Origin: Acidobacteriota bacterium | GTDB lineage: Bacteria > Acidobacteriota > Terriglobia > Bryobacterales > Bryobacteraceae | Assembly (NCBI GenBank): GCA_018268935.1 | Contig: JAFDVS010000031.1 | Coordinates: 18,362 to 82,361 of the forward strand | Reading direction: 5' to 3' | DNA length: 64,000 nucleotides | Shown here: positions 53,793 to 61,875 of the stretch, in pieces | Layout of the letters: each line of letters starts with the position of its first letter | How positions within the stretch are numbered: position 1 is the stretch's first letter | The notes under the pieces: model-generated | Seen by the model: the letters and a program-made list of their open reading frames with translations, nothing else | Databases searched by the model: none | Told to the model about the DNA's origin: nothing | Position numbers and translations under genes: made by a program

Positions 53793-54658
53793 CGCAATAA
53801 GGTCCTATTCACATGCGATCCATGGATCTTGACGTGGCAACCCGTGCAACTGCGGATGCGCGGATTGGACAGGTCGTGGAAGGCCGGCGGGATGCCGCCG
53901 GTGGTGGGTGAGGCCACGCCGGCGAGATTGGAGTGGCACTCCAGGCACTGCTGCGAAACCTGTGGACGGGTAAGCATGCGCGGATTCGAAGATCCGTGCG
54001 ATTCGTGGCACGCCGAGCAGCCTTCCATGCGCATGGGGGCATGTTCGAAGGCGAACGGCCCGCGTTTGTCGCCATGGCAGCGCAGGCATCCGGGCTCGTT
54101 TGACGAGACATCGCGGAGGGCATTCGTCAGCAGCCGGCCATGCGGATTATGGCAATCGACGCAACCGATGCCGCCTTCCTGCAGCTTGTGGCGATAGGGC
54201 CGCTGGAACTGGGCTACTGTGGCCACGTGGCAGGTGCCGCAGTTGGCAACGTAGTTCCGCGGTTTCGGCTTATGCACGCTGTGGCAACTGGTGCAAGCCA
54301 CCTGGTTCCGGGCGTGGCCGCCACGGATGGCGCCGACCCGGGACGGCTGATTCAGATGGCAGCCGAGGCAAACGCGATTGGATTGGGGCGCCGACAAACG
54401 CAGTGGGTTACGGATGTCGCTGGGTGTGGCAGATTCCGCATGGGCGCTTCCTGGCCCATGACAGCTTTCGCACGATTTCTCGGCGAAGCCGTGCTTGGCA
54501 TCGGTCTCCACCCGGTAGTGCGGACTCTTTGTAAATGATTGAAACAGTTCTTCGTGGCAGCCCTGGCAAACGGCTGTTCCCATGTACTCGGGAGCGGCTT
54601 TTTTCTCTTGCCCCACTAAGGGCATCCCTAGAAGGATGATGACCAAGAGCATTCTCAC
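53789..54658 (-). CDS. DmsE/MtrA-family decaheme c-type cytochrome
   Basis: This 289-residue protein has a signal peptide (MRMLLVIILLGMPLVGQ) and ten CXXCH motifs (CQGCH, CESCH, CLGCH, CTSCH, CGTCH, CVDCH, CLRCH, CSACH, CLECH, CTGCH), with paired distal His in the usual places. MtrA/DmsE cytochromes sit inside an outer-membrane barrel and pass electrons across it. GTG 54658 has AGGAGG seven bases upstream. It is the first gene of the four-gene electron transfer operon. Confidence 0.93.
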   Translation of the reverse strand: MRMLLVIILLGMPLVGQEKKAAPEYMGTAVCQGCHEELFQSFTKSPHYRVETDAKHGFAEKSCESCHGPGSAHAESATPSDIRNPLRLSAPQSNRVCLGCHLNQPSRVGAIRGGHARNQVACTSCHSVHKPKPRNYVANCGTCHVATVAQFQRPYRHKLQEGGIGCVDCHNPHGRLLTNALRDVSSNEPGCLRCHGDKRGPFAFEHAPMRMEGCSACHESHGSSNPRMLTRPQVSQQCLECHSNLAGVASPTTGGIPPAFHDLSNPRIRSCTGCHVKIHGSHVNRTLLR

Positions 54659-54710
54659 GGCATAGCCTCCTGCACGTATGATTCCAATGAGCGCAGTTGC
54701 TGCATATCCC

Positions 54711-56057
54711 TCACCAGAGTGGCGGGATCATCTGCCGGTTGATCTCCTCCAGCTCGTTTTGCAGTGCCCGGAAGCGTCCCGCATCGTCTCCGGCTCGATT
54801 GCGCATCTCGCCGGTGTCTTCTTTTAGATAAAACATTTCGAGGGTTGATTGTTTTTGACCCGGCGAGGCCTGCCGGACGATCTTCCAGTCCCCGCGGCGG
54901 AGCGAGATGTTGGGGCCGTAGCGCCAGAACAGGGCTCGCTCAGGGATCGATTTCTGCTTGCCCGTGAGCCGCGGCAGAAGGCTCAGCCCATCGAGCCGGA
55001 AGCGCCCTGCGGGAATAGACGCAGCTTCGAGGAAAGTGGGGAACAGATCGAGTGAAATCACCGGATCGTCGATGGTCTGCCCCGCCGCGATGCGTCCCTT
55101 CCATTGGGCGAGGAACGGGATGCGGATGCCGCCTTCGTATAACTGCCCCTTGCCGCCGCGCAGCGGGCCGTTGCCGGAGGTGAGTTCGGCGGTGGGGCCT
55201 CCGTTGTCGCTCAGGAACACGACGAGCGTATTGCCCTCGAGGCCAAGATCCCGCAGTTTGGTCAGCACGGCACCGACGGCTTCGTCCATTGCTGCGGTCA
55301 TGGCGGCAAACAGACGGCGATGCTCATCGCGAATGTATTCAAATTTCTTCAGGTACGGCACCGGCGCCTGCATCGGGCTGTGAATCGCGTTGAGCGCGAG
55401 ATAGAGGAAGAAGGGTTGCGCTTTGTTGCGCTCCAGGAACGAGGCGGCTTCGCGGGCGAAGGCGTCGGTGAGGTAGGAGGATTCCTTCACCTCCACGTTG
55501 TCGCGCAGGATGGGGTTGTCTTCGTCGTAAGGCGGCTCATTCGTGCGCAGCCGCGTCAACCCGCCACGGAAAGGCGGCGGGTAGTAGAAGTGGCCTTCGT
55601 GCAGGAAGCCGTAGAATTCATCGAAGCCGCGCACGCGGGGATGAAAGCGGGACGTGCCGCCGAGGTGCCATTTCCCAACGAGCCCCGTGCGATACCCGGC
55701 CTGGCGTAGCCGCGAGGCGATGGTGACTTCGGTCAGCGGCAAGCCTGCATCGGGAATCAGATTGGCCTTGCCGATGAGGTTGCGTTCGTGGCCGAAGCGG
55801 GTTTGGTAGCGGCCGGTGATGAGCCCGGCGCGGGAAGGGCAGCAGACCGGCGCGCTCACATAGCCGTTGGTGAACCGAGCCCCGTTGATCGCGATGGAGT
55901 CGATGTTCGGCGTGGGGATTTCGCCGTTACCCTGGCATCCCAGTTCGCCGTAGCCGAGATCGTCGGCCAGGATAAGAACGATGTTGGGCGGGCGCGTCGA
56001 TTGGGCTACGCCCGCCGTGAGTCCGGATACCGCGCTGAGAAAGGCGCGGCGGTTCAC
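54711..56057 (-). CDS. Exported sulfatase (arylsulfatase family)
   Basis: This 448-residue protein has a twin-arginine-like signal (NRRAFLSAVSGLTAGVA), metal ligands NIVLILADDLGYGELG (Asp32, Asp33) and the formylglycine motif at Cys72-Cys-Pro-Ser-Arg (VCCPSRAGL). GTG 56057 overlaps the fumarase stop (GTGA), so the gene is translationally coupled to fumarase. The motif needs a formylglycine-generating enzyme, which is not in this window. It could desulfate plant or algal glycans. Coupling to fumarase is odd. Confidence 0.87.
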   Translation of the reverse strand: MNRRAFLSAVSGLTAGVAQSTRPPNIVLILADDLGYGELGCQGNGEIPTPNIDSIAINGARFTNGYVSAPVCCPSRAGLITGRYQTRFGHERNLIGKANLIPDAGLPLTEVTIASRLRQAGYRTGLVGKWHLGGTSRFHPRVRGFDEFYGFLHEGHFYYPPPFRGGLTRLRTNEPPYDEDNPILRDNVEVKESSYLTDAFAREAASFLERNKAQPFFLYLALNAIHSPMQAPVPYLKKFEYIRDEHRRLFAAMTAAMDEAVGAVLTKLRDLGLEGNTLVVFLSDNGGPTAELTSGNGPLRGGKGQLYEGGIRIPFLAQWKGRIAAGQTIDDPVISLDLFPTFLEAASIPAGRFRLDGLSLLPRLTGKQKSIPERALFWRYGPNISLRRGDWKIVRQASPGQKQSTLEMFYLKEDTGEMRNRAGDDAGRFRALQNELEEINRQMIPPLW

Positions 56058-57568
56058 CGCTTCATTTCCTCCAGCCGTGCGCCGGTTTCTTTCTCCACAT
56101 CGGCGTGGAGGCTGTTGCCGTGTGCGTCCATGGTGACGATGGCGATGAAGTTTTCGACGTCCAGGTGCCACATGGCTTCGGGGATGCCGAAGTCGATGAG
56201 ATGAACGCCCTTCACCTTCTTCACGCTGCGGGCGTAGTATTGCGCCGCGCCGCCGATGGCGTTGAGATACACCGCGCCACATTCTTTCAACGCAGCCAGA
56301 GTCTTCGCGCCCATGCCGCCTTTACCGACCACCGCGCGCACGCCGTAGTTACGGATCACGTCGGCCTGATACGGTTCCTCGCGCGACGAAGTGGTGGGGC
56401 CCGCAGCCTTGATCTTCCACTCCTCGCCTTCCTTCAGCATCACCGGGCCGCAGTGATAGAGCACGGCTCCATGCAGATCCACCGGTGGGGGGGTCTTCAT
56501 CAAGTGTTTGTGGACCGCGTCGCGGCCGGTGAAACATTCGCCGGTGATCAGCACCACGTCGCCCACTTTGAGCGCGCGCATCTGCTCTTCGGTCAGCGGC
56601 GGATGGAGCACCACTTCGCGCCCGGTGAGCGGGAATTGCTCGGTCTGCGCCATCTTTTGCACGGCGCGCTCGGGATCGCGATAGATCCAGCCGGTGATGG
56701 CCCCGGAGTTGGCGTCGAGCCGTACGCCGAGACGACGAAACGCCCAGCAATCGTAGGCCACGGAAACAAAGAAGCTCGCCGGAAGCCGGTTGGCGGCCCC
56801 GATCTTGCAGCCGATCAGCGATGCATTGCCGCCGAATCCCATCGCACCGACGCCGATTTTGTTCGCCTCTTCCATGATTTCGGCTTCGAGCTTCGCTAGT
56901 TCCGGATTGGGATTGACATCGTCGAGCGTGCGGAAGAGCTGCATCTTGGCCAGCATGTAGCCATGGGCGCGATCGCTGCCGATGCAGACGCCGACGGCCC
57001 CCGGCGCGCAACCCTGGCCCTGCGCCTGCCACACGGCGTGGAGAATGCACTTGCGCACGCCTTCCAGATCGCGGTCGGCGCGGCCGAGGTGATCGAGCAC
57101 GGCGGGCAGGGAATACTGGATATTCTTGTTCTCGCAGCCGCCGCCTTTGAGCAGCAGCTTCACTTCGATCTCATCCTGCTCCCACTGTTCGAAGTGCACC
57201 ACCGGTGTCTCTTCGCCGAGGTTGTTGCCGCTGTTCTTGCCGGTGAGGGAATCGACTGAATTGGGGCGGAGTTTGCCGCGTTTGGTGGCCTCGGCCGTGG
57301 CGGCGAGGATGGCCTTCCTGATGGTGATCTGATTGACGCCCACCGGTGTATGGACGATGAAGGTGGGCATGCCGGTGTCCTGGCAGATGGGGCCTTCGTC
57401 CTGCTGGGCCATGTCGATGTTGGAGGCGATAATGCTCAGCGCCTGCGAGGACTGCGTGGACGGCTTTTCGCTGCCGATGACGTGCTGCATGGCGGCGCGC
57501 ACATCCGGCGGGAGATTGGTGGAAGTTTGGGTGATCAGTTCAATCAGGCTGTTTTCTAAGAATTGCAT
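56054..57568 (-). CDS. Class I (Fe-S) fumarate hydratase
   Basis: This 504-residue protein has the N-terminal alpha domain with DEGPICQDTG (cluster Cys62), GGGCENKNIQY and CIGSDRAHGY. The C-terminal beta domain has LITGECFTGRDAVHKHL, LYHCGPVM and VGKGGMGAKTLAAL. It interconverts fumarate and malate with an oxygen-sensitive 4Fe-4S cluster. It lies between an HlyD-like gene (20 bp upstream) and the sulfatase gene (overlapping), so it is transcribed with genes of unrelated function. Confidence 0.93.
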   Translation of the reverse strand: MQFLENSLIELITQTSTNLPPDVRAAMQHVIGSEKPSTQSSQALSIIASNIDMAQQDEGPICQDTGMPTFIVHTPVGVNQITIRKAILAATAEATKRGKLRPNSVDSLTGKNSGNNLGEETPVVHFEQWEQDEIEVKLLLKGGGCENKNIQYSLPAVLDHLGRADRDLEGVRKCILHAVWQAQGQGCAPGAVGVCIGSDRAHGYMLAKMQLFRTLDDVNPNPELAKLEAEIMEEANKIGVGAMGFGGNASLIGCKIGAANRLPASFFVSVAYDCWAFRRLGVRLDANSGAITGWIYRDPERAVQKMAQTEQFPLTGREVVLHPPLTEEQMRALKVGDVVLITGECFTGRDAVHKHLMKTPPPVDLHGAVLYHCGPVMLKEGEEWKIKAAGPTTSSREEPYQADVIRNYGVRAVVGKGGMGAKTLAALKECGAVYLNAIGGAAQYYARSVKKVKGVHLIDFGIPEAMWHLDVENFIAIVTMDAHGNSLHADVEKETGARLEEMKR

Positions 57569-57588
57569 GATGTTTCTCTCGGAAATGT

Positions 57589-58587
57589 CTATCTTATCTT
57601 GATGCGCACGGCGGCGGACATGCCGTGCTTGATGGCGGGGTAGGGGCTGGTGAATTCGACGATCACCTGGTTGCCCTTCACTTCCTTCACTGAGCCTTCC
57701 AGGCCTTCGCTGGTGACGTCGGGGACTTGAACGAGCGCGGGCATGCCTTGCTGAATGCGTTCGAGCGCGGCCGGTTCGGGTTCCACGACGACTTCGAGCA
57801 AATCGGGGTCGGTGGCGATCTGCACCAGGTCCTGCATGCTGCGGTTGACCTCAGCGCCGGGCTCGACGGCGAGTTTGATGACCAGGCCGTCGACCGGGGC
57901 GAGAATATTGGCCGCTTCCATATCTTTCGACGCTTCTTCGACAGCGGCCTCGCGGTCTTCGAGCCCGGTCTTCATCAGGCGCAAATCGGCTTCGAGCTTG
58001 GCCACGCGTTCGGTGGACCCTTTGGCTACCGCAACGCCGGTATCGGCTTCTTCCTTCGCGGCTTTGTATTCCTTCTCGGCCTTTTCGTAGTGCAGTCGGG
58101 GCGTGGCGCCTTCTTTGAACAGCATGGCTTGGCGGGAGTAGATTTTTTCGAGCCGAGCTGCCTCGCTGGTGACGCGCGAAGCTTCGGCATCGGCGCGCGC
58201 GGATTCGAGTTTCGCCGCGAGAATCTGCGATTCGAGGTTCGCGATCCGGTTCTGCAGGGATTCGAGCTGTTCCTGGGCTTGTTGTTTCGCGGCGGCAAGG
58301 CCTGAGTTCTGGATGTTGCCGATCAACTGCCCTTCGGCGACTTCCTGGCCGACCTCGATGTCCCAGCCTTCGAGGTAGCCGTCGACCGGCGCAGGGATGG
58401 GAGTGATGTTGGCGGCCTGGATTTTGCCCATGAGCGCGATTTCGCCTTCGGTGTTGACGGGCTGGGGCTGCTGCGCGGGCGCTTGCTTGGTCGGCGGGGT
58501 CTGTTGCTGGCGAAGGCGATTGAGGGCTCCGGCGGCGATGGCGAGCAGGATGACGGAGGCGGAGAAGAGGAGCCACTTACCTTTCAT
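57589..58587 (-). CDS. HlyD-family membrane fusion/adaptor protein
   Basis: This 332-residue protein has an N-terminal membrane helix (LLFSASVILLAIAAGA, about 6-21) and a lipoyl-like half motif (PIPAPVDGYLEGWDIEVGQEV). A long coiled coil (about 100-215) is followed by the second lipoyl half (ILAPVDGLVIKLAVEPGAEV) and a beta-barrel domain. This is the periplasmic adaptor of an efflux or secretion pump. No ABC, RND or outer-membrane partner lies beside it; the next gene is fumarase. Confidence 0.87.
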   Translation of the reverse strand: MKGKWLLFSASVILLAIAAGALNRLRQQQTPPTKQAPAQQPQPVNTEGEIALMGKIQAANITPIPAPVDGYLEGWDIEVGQEVAEGQLIGNIQNSGLAAAKQQAQEQLESLQNRIANLESQILAAKLESARADAEASRVTSEAARLEKIYSRQAMLFKEGATPRLHYEKAEKEYKAAKEEADTGVAVAKGSTERVAKLEADLRLMKTGLEDREAAVEEASKDMEAANILAPVDGLVIKLAVEPGAEVNRSMQDLVQIATDPDLLEVVVEPEPAALERIQQGMPALVQVPDVTSEGLEGSVKEVKGNQVIVEFTSPYPAIKHGMSAAVRIKIR

Positions 58588-58668
58588 GGGTACGCTACTA
58601 GGGTATCAGCGAGAGATGCGAGGACGTGAGGCAGATGCGGTTCTGGCGCTCAGGGCCGCTGGCGCACT

Positions 58669-59115
58669 CTACCAAAAAGCTGTGCGGCCAACCTCAGCCA
58701 CGGACCTGTACTTCCCCGCCACGATGACCACATAGTAGTCCGACGACTCGATCTCACGTTTGATACACTCCCACTGCTCGTCATCGGCGGAGGGAAACAG
58801 TTCCATTCCTGCCGGGAAAGCCTTGATCTCAAGGACGACCTATAGCACTTTCGCGCGTTCCGCTTCAAGGTCTCGGAAGGTCGAGCTGACAAATACCTGA
58901 TAACGACGATCCTCGCCGAACAACATGGAATAATTATCCACGATTTCCGGTTGCAGGCGATTCCGTAACGTCTCCCCCACATCGCGCTTTCCGTGAAGGA
59001 TGGCGATTACTTGAAGCGGTCTTGTGTCAGGGCGATACACAACCAGGTAGGAGTAGACGGGAAAGAATCGCACAGGAGCAGTGGTTAGGTCCGTGCGCCA
59101 GTGGCCAACCCACAA
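58669..59115 (-). pseudogene. Broken ParE-like toxin fused in frame to a DUF4062 fragment
   Basis: The first 40 or so codons encode the C-terminal half of a RelE/ParE toxin (RFFPVYSYLVVYRP then VIAILHGKRDVGETL). The N-terminal half is missing. The frame continues into the start of a DUF4062 domain (RRYQVFVSSTFRDLEAER), hits a TAG at about 58840, then carries on in the same frame with more DUF4062 sequence (PAGMELFPSADDEQWECIKR and DYYVVIVAGKYRS) to a stop at 58669. It is a chimeric relic produced by deletions, overlapping the end of the antitoxin gene. Confidence 0.75.
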
Positions 59116-59375
59116 TCCGATTCCCCCTGTGCTTTGCGCTTGGCGAGGTAGCCATCCAGTTCGTCTTCCGGAATTCCTTCCCCTCGGTCCAATTGCTCCA
59201 TACCTCTACGAATCTTTGCATCCACCGCGGCGCGGTTGACGAGGAGCCAGTCGTCCTGAGCTTCCTGCGTTTCGAGAAGATGCTGCAGTACTTCCTCCAC
59301 ACTCGACGCACCTGTCGACTGCAGTTGTTTCCTTAGTCTCGCTTCGATGGCAGGGTTCAGGATTTCGATTTGCAT
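59085..59375 (-). CDS. ParD-like antitoxin, probably with altered C terminus
   Basis: This 96-residue protein has an N-terminal MQIEILNPAIEARLRKQ segment and the common antitoxin tail AKIRRGMEQLDRGEGIPEDELDGYLAKRKAQ. The last 16 residues (about 80-96) do not look like the family and read into the toxin region. They were probably created when a deletion removed the antitoxin end and toxin start. GGAGAG lies upstream of the ATG. With its toxin broken, it may be an orphan or decaying gene. Confidence 0.65.
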   Translation of the reverse strand: MQIEILNPAIEARLRKQLQSTGASSVEEVLQHLLETQEAQDDWLLVNRAAVDAKIRRGMEQLDRGEGIPEDELDGYLAKRKAQGESDCGLATGART

Positions 59376-59423
59376 AACGGATCGCTCTCCTCACCATAGC
59401 GCAACTCAGCCGCCAACAACGGG

Positions 59424-59447
59424 GCGGGGCGAATCCAGACGCCCCGC
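59424..59447 (-). terminator. Hairpin after the CotH gene
   Basis: A perfect eight-base stem (GCGGGGCG/CGCCCCGC) around an eight-base loop lies 15 bp past the CotH stop. The minus-strand tail (CCCGTTGTTGG) is only mildly T-rich, so termination may be partial. Confidence 0.55.
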
Positions 59448-59462
59448 TCCAGTTGCCTCAGC

Positions 59463-61535
59463 TTACGGCTGCTGACCCAGAGTCACCGTCACCGTAGCCG
59501 TCGCCAGATTCGGTGAAGCGAGATTCACCTTCGCGGTACAGTTGGTTCCCGTCGTGTTCGCCGCCACCGACAACGTCACCGATGCCGGCGTCGTCCCCTG
59601 CGTCGGAGTCGCGGTAAGGAAATTGCCGCAGGTAGAATCCGTGATTGTCACGGTGAACGGCGACGCGCCGCCTGTGCTCAACACACGAATGCTCTGCCCA
59701 AATCCCGCAAAGACACCGCCAGGTCCGCCTCCGCCGGGGAAGCCACCACCGCCGCCACCACCCGGAAATCCGCCGCCGCCCGGAATCACCAGTGGCGTAA
59801 TCATCACGTTCGCGGGGGAGGCGATCAGCGCCGGCTGGGACGACACCGCCAGTGTGACCGGAATGCGCAGCGGATTGCTCGTCGTGCCAGGCGCCACTAC
59901 CGTAACGGTGGCGGAATAGCTGCCGGGCGCCAGACTCTGCGGATCGAGCGCCACGCCCAGCCGTCCGGGGAAGCCGCCCGTTGCCCCGCTCAGCGTGAGC
60001 CACGGAGCCGATGACGTCGCCGTAAAGGTGGTGGAGGGCGATCCTTCCGGCAACGCCAGCACCACGTTCTGTGCAGGCGCCGCGGCCGTGCTGATGAGGG
60101 CCGTCTCAATCGACGCCGGAGTGGCCGTCACCACAGGCGAGGCCTGGCCCGCCAATTGCGCCTTCACCGAAAGTGTCCGGGCCTCGATGAACGGCTGCAA
60201 CGCCGGAGCGCTGCCCAGACCACCCGCATCGCCACGCCCGGGAACACCAACATTCACCGGGGCCGCATTGTCCACCGTCATCGCCGCATCGAACGCAGCC
60301 ATCGTTGTCAGCTTCTGCGTATCTAACTCCACGTAGGGCCGGATGATCTCCCGCAGCGTATTCATGCGATCCGTCACATTCGCCTTGAGAAACACTTCAT
60401 TCAGCAGCTTGTTATAGATTTCGCGATAGCGCTTCTTGTACTCCTCGTTGCCCCACAGCTTGGTGGCGATGGGACGTGTTGCCGAACCGAAGCCCGGTAT
60501 ATTCCCGCCGCCACCCGGAGGCAGTCCACCGCCGGGAGGGAATGCTCCGCCGCCGCCCGGAAATCCGCCGCCGCCTGTATTCGCCGATTGCGTCCACTCG
60601 AGAGGCAGGTCGCGCATCTGCTGCGCCGTCACTCCCTGGGCCAGCGCGCCGAACGCCAGGCTCGGGTCCCATGGGATCCACACCCACTTCTTGTCCGACG
60701 GGCGGCGATACAGGAAGTAGTTCTGCGACATGCCGACGTAGCTGTCCAGGTTTACCGTCAGATTGTCGAGCGCCAGCGCCGTGAGGAAGCTGTCCACATC
60801 CACCAGATCCTTAATCTTCGCCGGGAGTTCCGCCGCCGGAGTCTGGTCGAAAAGCCGCGCCAGTTCGATCAGGTCCGACCAGTCGTTGGCGTCTTCGTTC
60901 GATTCCTTGCTGAAAAAGCGCTGATAGGCCGTGGGGTCTTCGCCCAGATAGGCGAGGTTGGCGCCCGGATCGCTGGCTTTGTACAGGTTGCCGCCATCAT
61001 CGCCCTTGGCGAAATGGGACTTGAGAAAGTCGCCATTCACAATCTCCGTGAGGCCGTACAGTCCCCAGTATTCGCCATTAACGTAGAGCGCGGCGAAGCT
61101 GGAGCGTGGCGATGGCAAACCCGCCGCCGCCGACAGCTCATAGTATGGTTTCTCCCGCACGAAGCTCGGATCGTTCCACAGATTGTTGAGCCCGAACGAG
61201 GCCATGCCGTCGATCTTCTGGCCCTTCACGAACTCATTCAACTTAAGCCGGAACGGTTTCTTCTTCGTGGTGGCGCCGTTGTAGGAGCTGTTGCCCTTGA
61301 ACCGCACGCCGATGGTATCGAACTTGTTCGAGCCCCATTCGATCGACGCCTCGATATAGGGCGTGTTATCGGGGTACTTGGCGTAGATGTCCGTGAGTTG
61401 CTCATACCAGTCGGGCTGCTGGAACGTAAGCCGGATCTCGTGAACAACGTCGGGATCGAAGACCGCGGAAGCCGGGGGCGTCACCACTTGGCCCGGCAGG
61501 AGTGAGGAACAAAGCAGAATAAGGAACGGTCGCAT
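59463..61535 (-). CDS. CotH-kinase-family secreted protein with Gly/Pro-rich inserts
   Basis: This 690-residue protein has a signal peptide (MRPFLILLCSSLLPGQ). A CotH protein-kinase-like domain spans about 30-430 (GVRFKGNSSYNG, KPFRLKLNEF, NLYKASDPGANLAYLGED, NYFLYRRPSDKKWVWIPWDPSLAFG), followed by BACON/Ig-like domains. Two low-complexity Gly/Phe/Pro stretches interrupt it, one after WDPSLAFG (GGGGFPGGGGAFPPGGG) and one near 575-600 (GGGGFPGGGGGGGFPGGGG). CotH kinases phosphorylate spore-coat or surface proteins in other bacteria; an exported member may act at the cell surface. Confidence 0.85.
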   Translation of the reverse strand: MRPFLILLCSSLLPGQVVTPPASAVFDPDVVHEIRLTFQQPDWYEQLTDIYAKYPDNTPYIEASIEWGSNKFDTIGVRFKGNSSYNGATTKKKPFRLKLNEFVKGQKIDGMASFGLNNLWNDPSFVREKPYYELSAAAGLPSPRSSFAALYVNGEYWGLYGLTEIVNGDFLKSHFAKGDDGGNLYKASDPGANLAYLGEDPTAYQRFFSKESNEDANDWSDLIELARLFDQTPAAELPAKIKDLVDVDSFLTALALDNLTVNLDSYVGMSQNYFLYRRPSDKKWVWIPWDPSLAFGALAQGVTAQQMRDLPLEWTQSANTGGGGFPGGGGAFPPGGGLPPGGGGNIPGFGSATRPIATKLWGNEEYKKRYREIYNKLLNEVFLKANVTDRMNTLREIIRPYVELDTQKLTTMAAFDAAMTVDNAAPVNVGVPGRGDAGGLGSAPALQPFIEARTLSVKAQLAGQASPVVTATPASIETALISTAAAPAQNVVLALPEGSPSTTFTATSSAPWLTLSGATGGFPGRLGVALDPQSLAPGSYSATVTVVAPGTTSNPLRIPVTLAVSSQPALIASPANVMITPLVIPGGGGFPGGGGGGGFPGGGGPGGVFAGFGQSIRVLSTGGASPFTVTITDSTCGNFLTATPTQGTTPASVTLSVAANTTGTNCTAKVNLASPNLATATVTVTLGQQP

Positions 61536-61581
61536 AAGTGGGTTGGACGCAAACCGATCCGCTCGCGTTTGTTAAGGATTG

Positions 61582-61875
61582 TTAAGCCTTACCGTACCAC
61601 CCGGCATCATCGCCGAGGATCAGCTCCGTCAAAGCAATGGCAGCCTCGCGCTCCGCGGCCAGTGCAGCCGTATCGGGGTCCGCGCGATAAGCCTCCAACG
61701 CCGCAGGGCTCGGGAAATGCACCACGTGCACCTCGCGCCCCGGCGCGCCCTGCTCCCGGATCGCTCGCACGATCCGCGCCCCGTGGCGAGCCAGAATCTG
61801 CGCGGCCTTTCGTTCATACGCCTCAAAGCGTTCCCAATCGCCATCGCGCGGCGTCAATGTCGCCACCACCCACAT
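61582..61875 (-). CDS. Small ferredoxin-fold (DUF1330-like) protein
   Basis: This 97-residue protein has the dimeric alpha/beta-barrel pattern (MWVVATLTPRDGDWERFEAYE, then VVHFPSPAALEAYRADPD). Proteins of this type often bind or modify small metabolites, but no substrate can be named. Its start overlaps the DUF1501 stop (TGATG), so it is coupled to that gene. Confidence 0.7.
   Translation of the reverse strand: MWVVATLTPRDGDWERFEAYERKAAQILARHGARIVRAIREQGAPGREVHVVHFPSPAALEAYRADPDTAALAAEREAAIALTELILGDDAGWYGKA

Noticed and set aside
49449..54658. Dissimilatory nitrite or octahaem reductase cluster instead of an electron conduit
   Set aside because: No CXXCK motif or NrfA-like sequence; the ten-haem counts and the intervening barrel fit the porin-cytochrome type better.
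58650..58982. 110-residue minus-strand frame near the broken toxin
   Set aside because: It is out of frame with the DUF4062 relic, which explains the sequence better.
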